A stretch of 64,000 nt of DNA, taken from positions 81,697 through 145,696 of the forward strand of contig NZ_BHYK01000011.1 in the NCBI RefSeq assembly GCF_003865095.1, given 5' to 3'. The notes beneath the pieces are model-generated. The model saw only the letters and a program-made list of their open reading frames with translations, was not told where the DNA came from and made no database searches. How positions within the stretch are numbered: position 1 is the first letter of the stretch; each line of letters starts with the position of its first letter. This stretch comes from Clostridium tagluense. GTDB lineage: Bacteria; Bacillota; Clostridia; Clostridiales; Clostridiaceae. This document shows, piece after piece, positions 45,048-53,988 of this stretch. The translations under genes were made by a program, and so were the position numbers.

Positions 45048-45830
45048 ATGAAAGAATTGATAATTAGTGAATTTTCAAGAATGCGCAGTAGAAAGAAAAA
45101 TAAGGTATGCTTACTTATAATGCTTTTTAGTTTTATATTTTCAGTAATCTGGTATAAAACATCATTCTTAGGATGTGGAATAGGCTTTTATGCTCCTAAT
45201 ATAAAGGCCGAAATAAACTCTTTGAATTTTACAGTATTTTTTCTCAAGGACATGACATTTATACTATTTATACTGGTACTTCCAATGCTTTTTACAGATA
45301 GTTTAAGCGGAGAATTTGAATCAGGTGAGTATAGATTAATATTAACAAGACCTTATACTAGAACTGAACTATGGTTATCAAAATTAATAGTCCAATGCTT
45401 ATTTACAATGTTTATTCTTGTTACATTCTTTATACTTTCTACAATAATTGGATATGTTATTTTTCCAAAGGTCATTACAACTACCTTTTATACTAGCTCT
45501 AAAGTTTACAATGCTACAGCAGCTTTTGTATATAATTTCAAGATAATTGTACTCTTGTATCTTGTTAGTAATGCTATTTTAGCTATAGCAGCTTTAATTT
45601 CTTCAATTATTCCAAAGGTTGTAGCATCCTTTATAATTCTTTTAAGTTTTTTAATTGGTAGTGTATATGTTGGTCAGGGAGTAGATATTTTGATTATGCC
45701 TTTTAATAAAATAATAAGATTGTTAAGTTTGGGAGAGCGACAGGAGGTTTATATTCCGGTTATAGGATTTTTAATTATAGGATTAGCACTTAGCATATTA
45801 GTTTTTAACAAGAAAGATTTAAGGATATAA
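45048..45830 (+). CDS. ABC-2 permease, second of two
   Basis: This 260-residue six-helix protein resembles the first permease in layout: basic start (EFSRMRSRKKNK), then the cytoplasmic-loop segment LSGEFESGEYRLILTRPY, matching the ABC-2 motif region. GGAGGT precedes the ATG. Two different permeases with one ATPase is the arrangement of lantibiotic-immunity exporters (LanFEG). A strong terminator follows, so the adjacent two-component genes have their own promoter. No link to a producing peptide was found. Confidence 0.8.
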   Translation: MKELIISEFSRMRSRKKNKVCLLIMLFSFIFSVIWYKTSFLGCGIGFYAPNIKAEINSLNFTVFFLKDMTFILFILVLPMLFTDSLSGEFESGEYRLILTRPYTRTELWLSKLIVQCLFTMFILVTFFILSTIIGYVIFPKVITTTFYTSSKVYNATAAFVYNFKIIVLLYLVSNAILAIAALISSIIPKVVASFIILLSFLIGSVYVGQGVDILIMPFNKIIRLLSLGERQEVYIPVIGFLIIGLALSILVFNKKDLRI

Positions 45831-45845
45831 TATAATTAGATTTTT

Positions 45846-45893
45846 CATAACATAGGTAAAAGAATTTAATTCTTTTACCTATGTTATGTTTTA
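45846..45893 (+). terminator. Terminator of the ABC-2 operon
   Basis: A perfect 20-bp stem (45846-45865 with 45869-45888) with a TTA loop is followed by TTTTATG. It is one of the strongest in the window. Confidence 0.88.
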
Positions 45894-45945
45894 TGTTTAT
45901 GTAATGGTATAATACATGTTAGTTTGAAAATATATCAAGAGGTGT

Positions 45946-46638
45946 ATGATTATGAGAGAAAAAATACTGATTGTAGATGATGAAGAAGATATAGTATCTT
46001 TTATTAAAGATTATCTAGAAGATGAAGGGTATGAAGTTTACACAGCTAATAATGGTCGCGAAGCTTTACTAGCTTCAACGAAAGCGCTAGATCTTATTTT
46101 ACTAGACATAATGATGCCTGATTTTGATGGGTTTGAAGTATGCAAGAAAATAAGGGAAGCCATTTCCTGCCCTATAATATTCTTAAGTGCTAGGCAAAGT
46201 GAAAGTGACAGAATTAAAGGTCTTGGGGTGGGTGGAGATGATTATGTAGTAAAACCTTTTAGCATAAAGGAGCTCAAAGCAAGAATTGAAGCTCATCTTA
46301 GACGTGAAAAAAGAGTTCCATTAAATAATAAATCAAAAATAAGTTTTGAAAAGCTTACTTTAGATATTAATGCTCATAAAGTGTATTACGGAGAAGAAAT
46401 AATTTTACTTACAGCTAAAGAGTTTGATATTGTGGAACTGCTTGCGATACATTCAGGGCAAGTATTTTCTAAAGAACAAATTTATGGAAAAGTATGGGGA
46501 TATGATGCAGAAGGTGATTCTAGTACAGTAGCAGAACATGTAAAGAAGATAAGAGCTAAATTTATAAAGGTAGATGCACAGCTTAACCATATATCAACTG
46601 TATGGGGTGTAGGTTATAGATGGGAGAGATGCAAATGA
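45946..46638 (+). CDS. OmpR-family response regulator
   Basis: This 230-residue regulator has a receiver domain (VDDEEDIVSF at the start, phospho-acceptor Asp in LILLDIMMPDFDGF near residue 53, Lys in VVKPFS) and a winged-helix DNA-binding domain (about 130-228, ending STVWGVGYRW). It is paired with the histidine kinase whose ATG overlaps its stop (ATGA). It probably controls the ABC-2 export genes just upstream, which is the usual relation for such modules, but a terminator separates the two units. AAGAGGTG precedes the ATG. Confidence 0.92.
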   Translation: MIMREKILIVDDEEDIVSFIKDYLEDEGYEVYTANNGREALLASTKALDLILLDIMMPDFDGFEVCKKIREAISCPIIFLSARQSESDRIKGLGVGGDDYVVKPFSIKELKARIEAHLRREKRVPLNNKSKISFEKLTLDINAHKVYYGEEIILLTAKEFDIVELLAIHSGQVFSKEQIYGKVWGYDAEGDSSTVAEHVKKIRAKFIKVDAQLNHISTVWGVGYRWERCK

Positions 46639-48134
46639 TTAAAAAGGCATCCCTTAAGGTTCAAATCATCACTACCTTTATATTAATTATTTTTCTCAGT
46701 GTCATATGTATTTTAGGTACATTTGCTACATATGTATTTGTAATGTTTTTTGGTGAAAAGCCTATAATAGCACAAGCTAATTATTATGAGCAACAGATTC
46801 CAAATATTGAAAAATTTATAAATAGTAAAGGATACAGTTTATTGAATTATAAAAGTAAAATAGCATTGGAAAATATAATACCTGGTGATGGTATTAAATA
46901 TCAAGTCATAGATATTCAAGGCAATGCTATATATGGAACTTTACAAGGAAAATTAATTAAAGATAGAAAAGCTTTAATTAACTCTATTAACTCTATTAAC
47001 GAATATGAAGATCTTAAAAAAAAAGGTTTTTCTATATTCGGAGCTAGTAAAATTAAATTCATACCGATTATGGATAATGAAGGCATTTTAAATGGAACTA
47101 TTGCACTTCAATATAATATCAAAGAAAGTATAACAGATAAAAAACATGAGACATTAGTGTTAGCTTTTCAAATTTTCTTGATATTTTCGCCCTTCATATT
47201 TATAATTTTTTTCACTCTTATTTTAACTAGAAAGCTCATTTATATAATTCAAACTCCAATAGCAGAGATAATAGCTGCATCGAATAAAATAAAGGAGAAA
47301 GATTTAGATTTTGATATAATCTATAAGAGTAATAATGAACTAGGCAAACTGGCGGCTTCATTCCAGGATATGAAAAATGCTTTGAAGGAAGCTCTTCACA
47401 ATCAATGGATTATGGAAGAGGACAGAAAAGAAATGATAAAAGCCATAGCCCATGATTTAAAGACACCAATTGCTATTATACAAGGACATGTGGAGGTGCT
47501 TCTTTGCGGAAATACTAACAATCCTATTAGGTTAGAAAAATATCTAAATACCATAAAGTCCAATACAGAAAGAATGGGCAAGTTAATAAGTGACATGAAT
47601 ACTGCAGCAGAGATTGAAAGGCAGGACTTTGATTTAAATGGGGTAAAACTTAATATTATTGAATTTTTAGAAAACAAGGTAGATGATTATGTGATTTTAT
47701 CAAACTGTAAGAATGTTGAATTTAAGCTGTGCATTGAAGATGAGAGAGTAATAACTACTGAGGTTTTTATAGATATTCAAAGGGTAGAACAGATTTTAGA
47801 TAATATAATTTCCAATGCATTAAGATATACTCCCGAGGGAAAAAGTATAAAAATGATTGTTAAAATAACTTCTACAATTATGAGTTTCACCATAGAGGAT
47901 GAAGGTGAAGGTTTTGAAGAAAAGGATTTGCCTTATGTATTTCAAAAGTTTTATAAAGGAGATGCTTCTCGTTCTAGGGAAAAAGGGCATACAGGATTAG
48001 GAATGTTTATTGTGAAAACATTGGTTGAAAAACATAATGGATGGATTATAGCAGAAAACAGAAAGAAAGGTGGTGCTAGAATAAAGTTTGTAATAAAAGA
48101 AATTGGCACTCCAGCTTTTGTAATTAAACCATAA
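46635..48134 (+). CDS. Sensor histidine kinase
   Basis: This 499-residue kinase has two membrane helices (about 14-38 and 175-200). An extracellular sensor domain of about 135 residues lies between them. HAMP, the phospho-acceptor IAHDLKTPIAII, N-box DNIISNALRYTPEG and G-boxes DEGEGFE and GHTGLGMFIVK follow. The ATG at 46635 overlaps the response-regulator stop by four bases, and GGGAGAG lies just upstream; an earlier ATG at 46620 is less likely. The sizeable extracellular domain suggests direct ligand sensing, unlike the short sensors of BceS-type kinases. Confidence 0.9.
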   Translation: MIKKASLKVQIITTFILIIFLSVICILGTFATYVFVMFFGEKPIIAQANYYEQQIPNIEKFINSKGYSLLNYKSKIALENIIPGDGIKYQVIDIQGNAIYGTLQGKLIKDRKALINSINSINEYEDLKKKGFSIFGASKIKFIPIMDNEGILNGTIALQYNIKESITDKKHETLVLAFQIFLIFSPFIFIIFFTLILTRKLIYIIQTPIAEIIAASNKIKEKDLDFDIIYKSNNELGKLAASFQDMKNALKEALHNQWIMEEDRKEMIKAIAHDLKTPIAIIQGHVEVLLCGNTNNPIRLEKYLNTIKSNTERMGKLISDMNTAAEIERQDFDLNGVKLNIIEFLENKVDDYVILSNCKNVEFKLCIEDERVITTEVFIDIQRVEQILDNIISNALRYTPEGKSIKMIVKITSTIMSFTIEDEGEGFEEKDLPYVFQKFYKGDASRSREKGHTGLGMFIVKTLVEKHNGWIIAENRKKGGARIKFVIKEIGTPAFVIKP

Positions 48135-48261
48135 ATTATTCTTATTCATAAGCTGTTAACAAATTTGCCATTTAACTGCCATGATGTACCTTTATTATAT
48201 AGATAAAGGATAAATTCATTAGCATGCTAATAAAATGATTAAATTTAATATACTAATTTGT

Positions 48262-48298
48262 AATTCCTCTGTGCCTCCCTTTTGCAGAGGAAATTTTT
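48262..48298 (+). terminator. Terminator of the first two-component system
   Basis: TTCCTCTG pairs with CAGAGGAA around a 13-base C/T-rich loop and is followed by ATTTTTG. The stem is moderate. Confidence 0.65.
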
Positions 48299-48431
48299 GT
48301 ATTAGTAAAATATAAAAAATTATGATTATTGGTGGTATTATTATATAATATAAAATAGAGTTAGAAATTAACATTTAAATTTAGAGATAGAGCTGATTTG
48401 TGAAAAGCTTTTAATAAAGGAGAAAAATTAT

Positions 48432-49118
48432 ATGAATGAAACCATTTTAATAGTAGATGATGAAGAAAGAATTAGAAATCTTGTTTCAATTTATTTAAGA
48501 AAAGAGAAATATACTATTTTACAAGCTGAAAATGGCAGTGAAGCTGTAGATATATTCAATAAAAATAAAGTGGATTTGATTATTTTAGATGTAATGATGC
48601 CTATTATGGATGGTTGGGACGTCTGCAAGGAAATAAGGAAAACCTCCAATATTCCTGTTATAATGCTCACAGCCAAGTCTGAAGAAGATGATGAATTATT
48701 AGGGTTTGAACTCGGCACAGATCATTATATCACTAAGCCTTTTGTTCCAAAGCTATTAGTTGCTAAAGTAAAAGCGATTATTAGACGGACTCATAGTACT
48801 GAGGTTATTCTTAATGAAGAAGATAGCTTTGATGGCCTTGTAGTTGATAATTTAAGCCATGAGGTTTCTGTAGACAATATTGAGATTAATTTATCCCCAA
48901 AGGAATTTGAACTACTGAATTACTTTATACTTAATAAAAGAATTGTATTAAGTAGAGAAAAAATATTAGATGCGCTATGGGGTATTGACTACTTTGGAGA
49001 TTTAAGAACAGTTGATACTGTTATAAAAAGATTAAGAGAAAAGCTAGGTGAAAAATCTTACCTTATAGCAACTATAAGAGGTGCTGGATATAAATTCGAG
49101 GTGAAGAATGAAAAGTAA
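48432..49118 (+). CDS. OmpR-family response regulator
   Basis: This 228-residue regulator has a receiver domain (VDDEERIRNL, phospho-acceptor Asp in LIILDVMMPIMDGW near residue 54, Lys in ITKPFV) and a winged helix (about 130-225, ending TIRGAGYKF). It resembles VanR/ResD-like regulators. Its last codons overlap the start of the kinase by 11 bp. AAAGGAG precedes the ATG. It is a second system, distinct from the one upstream. Target genes are unknown; the cad genes follow 380 bp later but carry their own promoter. Confidence 0.92.
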   Translation: MNETILIVDDEERIRNLVSIYLRKEKYTILQAENGSEAVDIFNKNKVDLIILDVMMPIMDGWDVCKEIRKTSNIPVIMLTAKSEEDDELLGFELGTDHYITKPFVPKLLVAKVKAIIRRTHSTEVILNEEDSFDGLVVDNLSHEVSVDNIEINLSPKEFELLNYFILNKRIVLSREKILDALWGIDYFGDLRTVDTVIKRLREKLGEKSYLIATIRGAGYKFEVKNEK

Positions 49119-50595
49119 AAAGAGCATTACTAGAAAGCTTTTCGCCATAACCTCTATAGTTTTTGTGATTTTCATAACTACTAATTTGATAGTTCAGTCC
49201 CAGTTTTTTGAACAGTTTTATAAAAAATGGAAAATAGACAATCTTGAAATTAACCTTGTTAAATTCAAAAGTCAATATAGTCTGCTCCAAAAAAATGAAG
49301 ATGAGGTTAACCTAATTAGTTCTTTTGAAGAAGCGAATAATTATAAAATAATTATACGAGATAGATTAGGAAATTTGAAATATCTTGCAAAAACAGCTGA
49401 TGTAAGAAAAGACTCCATAAAAGTTAGAATCATGAACCAAATAATGTCATCTGAAATAGAAAATCAGGGTGGTATTACTAAATTTAAAGATGAGGGAAAA
49501 CCCTTTATTTTTATTACGCAGCAAAACCCCGATATGCCTAAAAGTGTAGCAGGTATATTATATGATGAAAAGAAAGATGAAACTGTGTGTGTTTTTTCTT
49601 CACTACAGCCAGTAAATGAAGCAGTCCAAGTTATAAAGGAATTTTATTTGTATTTTTATATAGGTGCTCTAATTACAATTTTACTTCTTTCTTTCTTTTA
49701 CTCAAACATGATTGCAAAGCCACTTATAAAAATAACCAAAACGGCTTCTAAAATGGCAAAGCTTGATTTTACAGAAAAATGTGAGGTTAAAAGTGAAGAT
49801 GAAATAGGTGCTTTAGCTACTTCACTTAATCTTCTATCAGAGAATTTAAATGAAGCATTAACCTCACTTACAGATGCTAATACACAATTAGAAAAAGATA
49901 TTGAAAAAGAAAAAAAATTAACAGAGATGAGAAAAGACTTTGTAGCAGCGGTTTCTCATGAGCTTAAAACACCTATTACCCTTATAGAAGGGTATACATT
50001 AGCTTTAAATGATGATGTTTTAGAAGGGGAAGAAAAACAATATTTCATTGATGTAATTATGGATGAATCTAGGAAAATGAACAGTTTAGTATCAGATATG
50101 TTGGATTTATCTCAATTAGAATCAGGAAATTTTAAATTGACTAAAGAGGAATTCACTCTTCATGAACTAGTAAAATCAGTTACTAAGAAATTTTCCTCCC
50201 TATTTAATGAAAAACAAATTAAACTAGAATTAAGTTTTATTGAAGATATAAAAGTCAATGCAGATTGGAACAGAATAGAACAGGTAATAACAAATTATAT
50301 GACCAATGCAATAAGACATACGCAGGAGGGTGGCTCTATAACAGTAACCATGATAAATAGAGAAGATACTATTTGTGTTGAAGTAGAAAATAGTGGAAAC
50401 AAAATTGATCTTTCAGAAACGAGTAAGATATGGGATAATTTCTACAAAATCGATAAATCAAGGACTAGAAAACTTGGAGGCACAGGTCTAGGTCTTTCCA
50501 TAGTTAAAAATATAATCTTACTTCATGGTGGTAGCTGCGGAGTGGAAAATACAGAAATGGGAGTTAAATTCTATTTTATTTTAACAAAACAATAA
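49108..50595 (+). CDS. Sensor histidine kinase
   Basis: This 495-residue kinase has membrane helices at about 12-31 and 180-202, with an extracellular domain of about 148 residues. HAMP follows (MIAKPLIKITKTASKMAKL region), then the phospho-acceptor AVSHELKTPITLIEG, N-box ITNYMTNAIRHTQEGG and ATP-lid GGTGLGLSIVKNI. It pairs with the response regulator it overlaps. Similar kinases in clostridia sense cell-envelope state or antibiotics, but the ligand here is not known. Length is typical. A strong terminator follows. Confidence 0.91.
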   Translation: MKSKKSITRKLFAITSIVFVIFITTNLIVQSQFFEQFYKKWKIDNLEINLVKFKSQYSLLQKNEDEVNLISSFEEANNYKIIIRDRLGNLKYLAKTADVRKDSIKVRIMNQIMSSEIENQGGITKFKDEGKPFIFITQQNPDMPKSVAGILYDEKKDETVCVFSSLQPVNEAVQVIKEFYLYFYIGALITILLLSFFYSNMIAKPLIKITKTASKMAKLDFTEKCEVKSEDEIGALATSLNLLSENLNEALTSLTDANTQLEKDIEKEKKLTEMRKDFVAAVSHELKTPITLIEGYTLALNDDVLEGEEKQYFIDVIMDESRKMNSLVSDMLDLSQLESGNFKLTKEEFTLHELVKSVTKKFSSLFNEKQIKLELSFIEDIKVNADWNRIEQVITNYMTNAIRHTQEGGSITVTMINREDTICVEVENSGNKIDLSETSKIWDNFYKIDKSRTRKLGGTGLGLSIVKNIILLHGGSCGVENTEMGVKFYFILTKQ

Positions 50596-50679
50596 TGTGG
50601 CTGTAATTATAGCTCCTATGGTGTGAAATGCATAAACTTTTGGCAATATAATAGTAATATAAAGACGGTATGAAAAAGA

Positions 50680-50729
50680 GAATGTAGCTAGATTTGTGTA
50701 AATAAATCTAGCTACATTCTTTTTTTTTG
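50680..50729 (+). terminator. Terminator of the second two-component system
   Basis: A perfect 16-bp stem (50680-50695 with 50704-50719) around GTGTAAAT is followed by nine T. It lies about 85 bp after the kinase stop. Confidence 0.9.
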
Positions 50730-50882
50730 GGTGGCGAAGGCAAGGATTAAATCAATAAGGTTATGAGAGCGTGGCTTAACTATTTGGTTTAAGTAGGCTT
50801 TTAATTTAATTAGTTGCAAGGTGTGATTATGATTTTTCATACAAATAATAACTATGGCTTTATTTTTTCCTGCGGGAATAAC

Positions 50883-50911
50883 TTGACTTAAAAAAAATTT
50901 GGTAATATACT
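50883..50911 (+). promoter_or_regulatory. Promoter of the cad region
   Basis: TTGACT (50883-50888), 17-bp spacer and TATACT (50906-50911) form a good sigma-A promoter pointing at the cadC remnant and cadA. Confidence 0.75.
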
Positions 50912-50953
50912 ATGTATGAACATACAAACATATGAACATATGAATACATATAG
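50912..50953. promoter_or_regulatory. CadC/ArsR-type operator region
   Basis: Overlapping palindromes built from ATGAACATA, CATATGAACATATG and TGAATACATA fill the 40 bp after the promoter. They resemble the ATA/TGA-rich operators of cadmium-sensing CadC repressors. The exact half-sites cannot be fixed by eye. Confidence 0.55.
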
Positions 50954-50976
50954 TAACGGAGAGGATAGGTGATACA

Positions 50977-51188
50977 ATGGAAAAAACTTTTGATAATATA
51001 GAAAGTTGCAATTGTACAATAATACATGAGGATATAGTCAATCGTCCATATCACACCAGTTAAAAGGGTTAAGGCAATCAAAGTTAATTAAACCACGAAA
51101 AGAAGGTAAAGTTGTCTACTATTCATTAGATGATGACCATATTAAACAAATATTTAATTAGGGATTACAACACATTAATGAAAAATAA
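50977..51188 (+). pseudogene. Broken cadC (ArsR-family cadmium/zinc-sensing repressor)
   Basis: An ATG with a proper ribosome site (AGGATAGGTGAT) opens a frame matching the CadC start, [20 protein letters not shown], including the CNC metal ligands. After EDIVN it runs into unrelated residues and a stop. In another frame, [20 protein letters not shown] and [16 protein letters not shown] give the HTH recognition helix end and wing of the same family, and then TAG interrupts before the last residues GLQHINEK. The middle (about half the HTH domain and the metal-sensor CVCDI-type segment) is missing. So this is an internally deleted, frameshifted and stop-containing remnant of cadC. Confidence 0.82.
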
Positions 51189-51213
51189 AATAATTTATTC
51201 GGGAGTGGTGCAA

Positions 51214-53580
51214 ATGAGCTCAAATATAAAAACAGAACTTATCTTGGATGGTTTAGATTGTGCAAATTGTACAGTAAAGATTGAAACAAAGGTAAAAAAT
51301 ATTAGTGGAGTGAAATCAGCCTCAGTAGATTTCGTTTCAAAGAAATTATTTTTAGAAGTTAATAGCAAAGATGGATTACCTGGCATCATTGAAGAAGTAA
51401 AGGTTATTGTTAAAAAGATTGAACCGGATGTTGTTGTACGTGAAAAGATTATTCAAAAGGCTGAAAAGAAAGTAGTGACTTTAATGGGGCTTTGCTGTGC
51501 TAATTGTGCAGTAAAGATTGAAACAAATGTACAAGATATTAGTGGCGTAAAATCAGCCTCAGTAGATTTTGTTTCAAAGAGATTATTTATAGAAGTTAAT
51601 AACAAAGATGAATTACCTAGCATCATTGAAGAAGTGAGGGTTATTGTTAAAAAGATTGAACCAGATGTAAAAGTCGTAACAGAGGATGAAAAGAAAGAAC
51701 AAGTTGATAATAGTCCTGGCGAAGGAGAGAAGAATAGAAAAGAACTTATAAGATTAAGCATTGGTGCTGCAATTTTTGGTGCTGCTATGGTATTTAAATT
51801 TTCTACTACAATTGAATTTACTTTGTTTTTCATCAGTTATATTTTAGTTGGTGGAGAAGTGTTATTAAGAGCATTTAGGAACATTTTAAGAGGTGAAGTT
51901 TTTGATGAAAACTTCTTAATGAGTATAGCGACTATTGGTGCATTTTCTATTAAACAGTTTCCAGAAGGTGTAGCAGTAATGTTGTTCTATCAAGTTGGAG
52001 AATTCATTCAGGGTATAGCAGTAAATAATTCAAGAAAATCTATTTCTGCTCTTATGGATATAAGACCTGATTATGCTAACTTAAAGGTAGGAAATGATTT
52101 ACAACGAGTATCTCCGGGTGATGTTAAAGTAGGAGACCTCATTGTAGTTAAACCAGGGGAAAAAGTTCCACTTGACGGTAAGGTAGTGGAAGGTAAATCA
52201 ATGATTGATACCTCTGCATTAACAGGTGAATCCGTACCACGTAGCGTAGAAGCCCCAAATGAAGTTTTAAGCGGATCTATCAATAAGAACGGGCTTTTAA
52301 CAATAGAAGTTACAAAGGAATTTGGAGAGTCTACTGTTACAAAGATATTGGAGTTAGTTCAAAATGCAAGTAGTAAGAAGGCACCAACAGAGAAGTTTAT
52401 AACAAAGTTCGCAAGATATTATACTCCAGGAGTAGTTATCGTTGCAGTTTTATTGGCAGTTATTCCGCCTTTAGTAATGCAAGGTATCACGTTTTCAGAA
52501 TCCATATATAGAGCATTAGCATTTCTAGTTATATCTTGTCCATGTGCATTGGTTATTTCAATCCCACTTGGATTCTTTGGGGGTATTGGTGCAGCATCAA
52601 AGAACGGTATATTAATTAAAGGTAGTAACTATCTTGAAGCACTTAATAATGTTGACATAGTAGTATTTGACAAGACTGGTACACTAACAAAAGGAGTATT
52701 CAAGGTTACTGAAATAAATGCACAAAACAGTTTTGTTAAAGATGACTTATTAGAATATACTGCATATGCTGAAAGTTATTCTAATCATCCAATTGCAGCT
52801 TCAATAATAAAAGATTATGGCAAAGAAGTTAACAAAAATGAAATCGAAAACTATGATGAAATATCAGGTCACGGTATAAAGGTAAATGTTAAAGGAAAAG
52901 AAGTTTTAGCAGGTAATATAAAACTAATGAATAAAGAAAATATTGTTTTCAAATATGTTGAGGTGGCTGGAACCGTAGTTCATGTGGCTATTGATAAAAA
53001 ATATGCTGGATATATCATTATATCAGACGAACTAAAAGAAGATTCTAGAGAGGCCATAAAAGGATTAAAGCAGATTGGTGTTAAAAAGACTGTAATGCTT
53101 ACTGGTGATAATAAGTCAATAGCAAGTAAAATTTCAGAGCAATTGGGACTTGATGAATTCTATGCGGAACTACTTCCAGTTCAAAAGGTTGAGAAATTGG
53201 AGATGCTTGACAAAGAAAAAAGATCAAAAGGAAACCTGATTTTTGTTGGTGATGGTATAAATGATGCACCAGTTCTCGCAAGGGCAGATATAGGAATTGC
53301 TATGGGAGGATTAGGCTCAGATGCTGCCATTGAAGCAGCAGATATTGTTATAATGACTGATGAACCATCAAAAATAGTTTCCGCAATTAAAATAGCAAAA
53401 AGAACAAGAAGAATTGTTTGGCAGAATATAGTTTTTGCAATGGGAGTTAAACTTATATTCTTAGCACTTGCAGCCATTGGAATAGCAACAATATGGGAAG
53501 CAGTTTTCGCAGATGTTGGGGTTACTGTAATTGCAGTATTAAATTCTATGAGAGTTATAAAAGTTGGTGAAATAAAATAA
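51214..53580 (+). CDS. cadA: Cadmium/zinc-exporting P1B-type ATPase
   Basis: CadA pumps Cd2+, Zn2+ or Pb2+ out of the cell. The 788-residue protein has two N-terminal metal-binding domains with GLDCANC and GLCCANC. The core follows: membrane helices, TGES actuator loop, SCPCAL ion-binding helix (Cys-Pro-Cys), phosphorylation DKTGTLTKG, SNHPIA nucleotide motif and GDGINDAP hinge. The CPC core with no copper-type HMA signature supports Cd/Zn over Cu. The ATG at 51214 follows GGGAGTGG; an upstream in-frame ATG lies in the cadC remnant. The two HMA domains share about 50 of 61 residues, a recent internal duplication. A hairpin terminator follows. Confidence 0.94.
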   Translation: MSSNIKTELILDGLDCANCTVKIETKVKNISGVKSASVDFVSKKLFLEVNSKDGLPGIIEEVKVIVKKIEPDVVVREKIIQKAEKKVVTLMGLCCANCAVKIETNVQDISGVKSASVDFVSKRLFIEVNNKDELPSIIEEVRVIVKKIEPDVKVVTEDEKKEQVDNSPGEGEKNRKELIRLSIGAAIFGAAMVFKFSTTIEFTLFFISYILVGGEVLLRAFRNILRGEVFDENFLMSIATIGAFSIKQFPEGVAVMLFYQVGEFIQGIAVNNSRKSISALMDIRPDYANLKVGNDLQRVSPGDVKVGDLIVVKPGEKVPLDGKVVEGKSMIDTSALTGESVPRSVEAPNEVLSGSINKNGLLTIEVTKEFGESTVTKILELVQNASSKKAPTEKFITKFARYYTPGVVIVAVLLAVIPPLVMQGITFSESIYRALAFLVISCPCALVISIPLGFFGGIGAASKNGILIKGSNYLEALNNVDIVVFDKTGTLTKGVFKVTEINAQNSFVKDDLLEYTAYAESYSNHPIAASIIKDYGKEVNKNEIENYDEISGHGIKVNVKGKEVLAGNIKLMNKENIVFKYVEVAGTVVHVAIDKKYAGYIIISDELKEDSREAIKGLKQIGVKKTVMLTGDNKSIASKISEQLGLDEFYAELLPVQKVEKLEMLDKEKRSKGNLIFVGDGINDAPVLARADIGIAMGGLGSDAAIEAADIVIMTDEPSKIVSAIKIAKRTRRIVWQNIVFAMGVKLIFLALAAIGIATIWEAVFADVGVTVIAVLNSMRVIKVGEIK
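51232..51672. repeat. Tandem duplication of the HMA-domain coding sequence within cadA
   Basis: The stretch coding for the first HMA domain (about 51232-51438) is repeated as 51475-51672. Long runs are identical at the DNA level, for example around AAATCAGCCTCAGTAGATTT, and the proteins align without gaps over 61 residues with 11 differences by my count. Confidence 0.85.
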
Positions 53581-53582
53581 CA

Positions 53583-53608
53583 AATATGCGGCTTTTTAGC
53601 CGCATATT
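53583..53608 (+). terminator. Hairpin terminator of cadA
   Basis: AATATGCGGCT pairs perfectly with AGCCGCATATT around TTTT. No T-run follows, so efficiency is uncertain. Confidence 0.65.
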
Positions 53609-53988
53609 ATATATGGGGGTGAATGTAGAATGAGTCTTTTAAACTAATCGCTTATGTCCTATAAAACAGGAAGCAAACTATGAAATTTATTGAAGTGGTG
53701 GAAAGGGGGAGAAATCTTTATTTGAATTTAATGGAATTAGAATTACTTACTATTATAAAAAACGAACTTATGCAAGATAAAAAAGTTTGTCATGCTTTTA
53801 TTATTGGACAAGGAGGGGTATTGCCATGAAGCGTATGCACGTCGATGGTTATAAAAGATAACGAAGGAATATTTGGTATATAGGAGGCGGGGCATGTGTA
53901 AATGTATGTAAATTTAATGCTTTAGCGAAAGTAAATAGTTAAATTATGTTTTTGCTCATAAATAAGGTGAAAATATTCAACATTGAAT
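53609..53988. other. Degenerate stretch without a convincing gene
   Basis: This 380-bp stretch contains a 49-codon open frame (53680-53829) and shorter ones in other frames, interrupted by stops, with scattered GGAGG sequences and no identifiable motif. It looks like decayed coding sequence, but I could not identify the ancestor. Confidence 0.45.

Noticed and set aside
53680..53829. 49-codon open frame after cadA
   Set aside because: It has only a weak ribosome site (AGGAAG) and no recognised sequence, and it lies in a stretch that looks degenerate; mentioned only in the intergenic entry.
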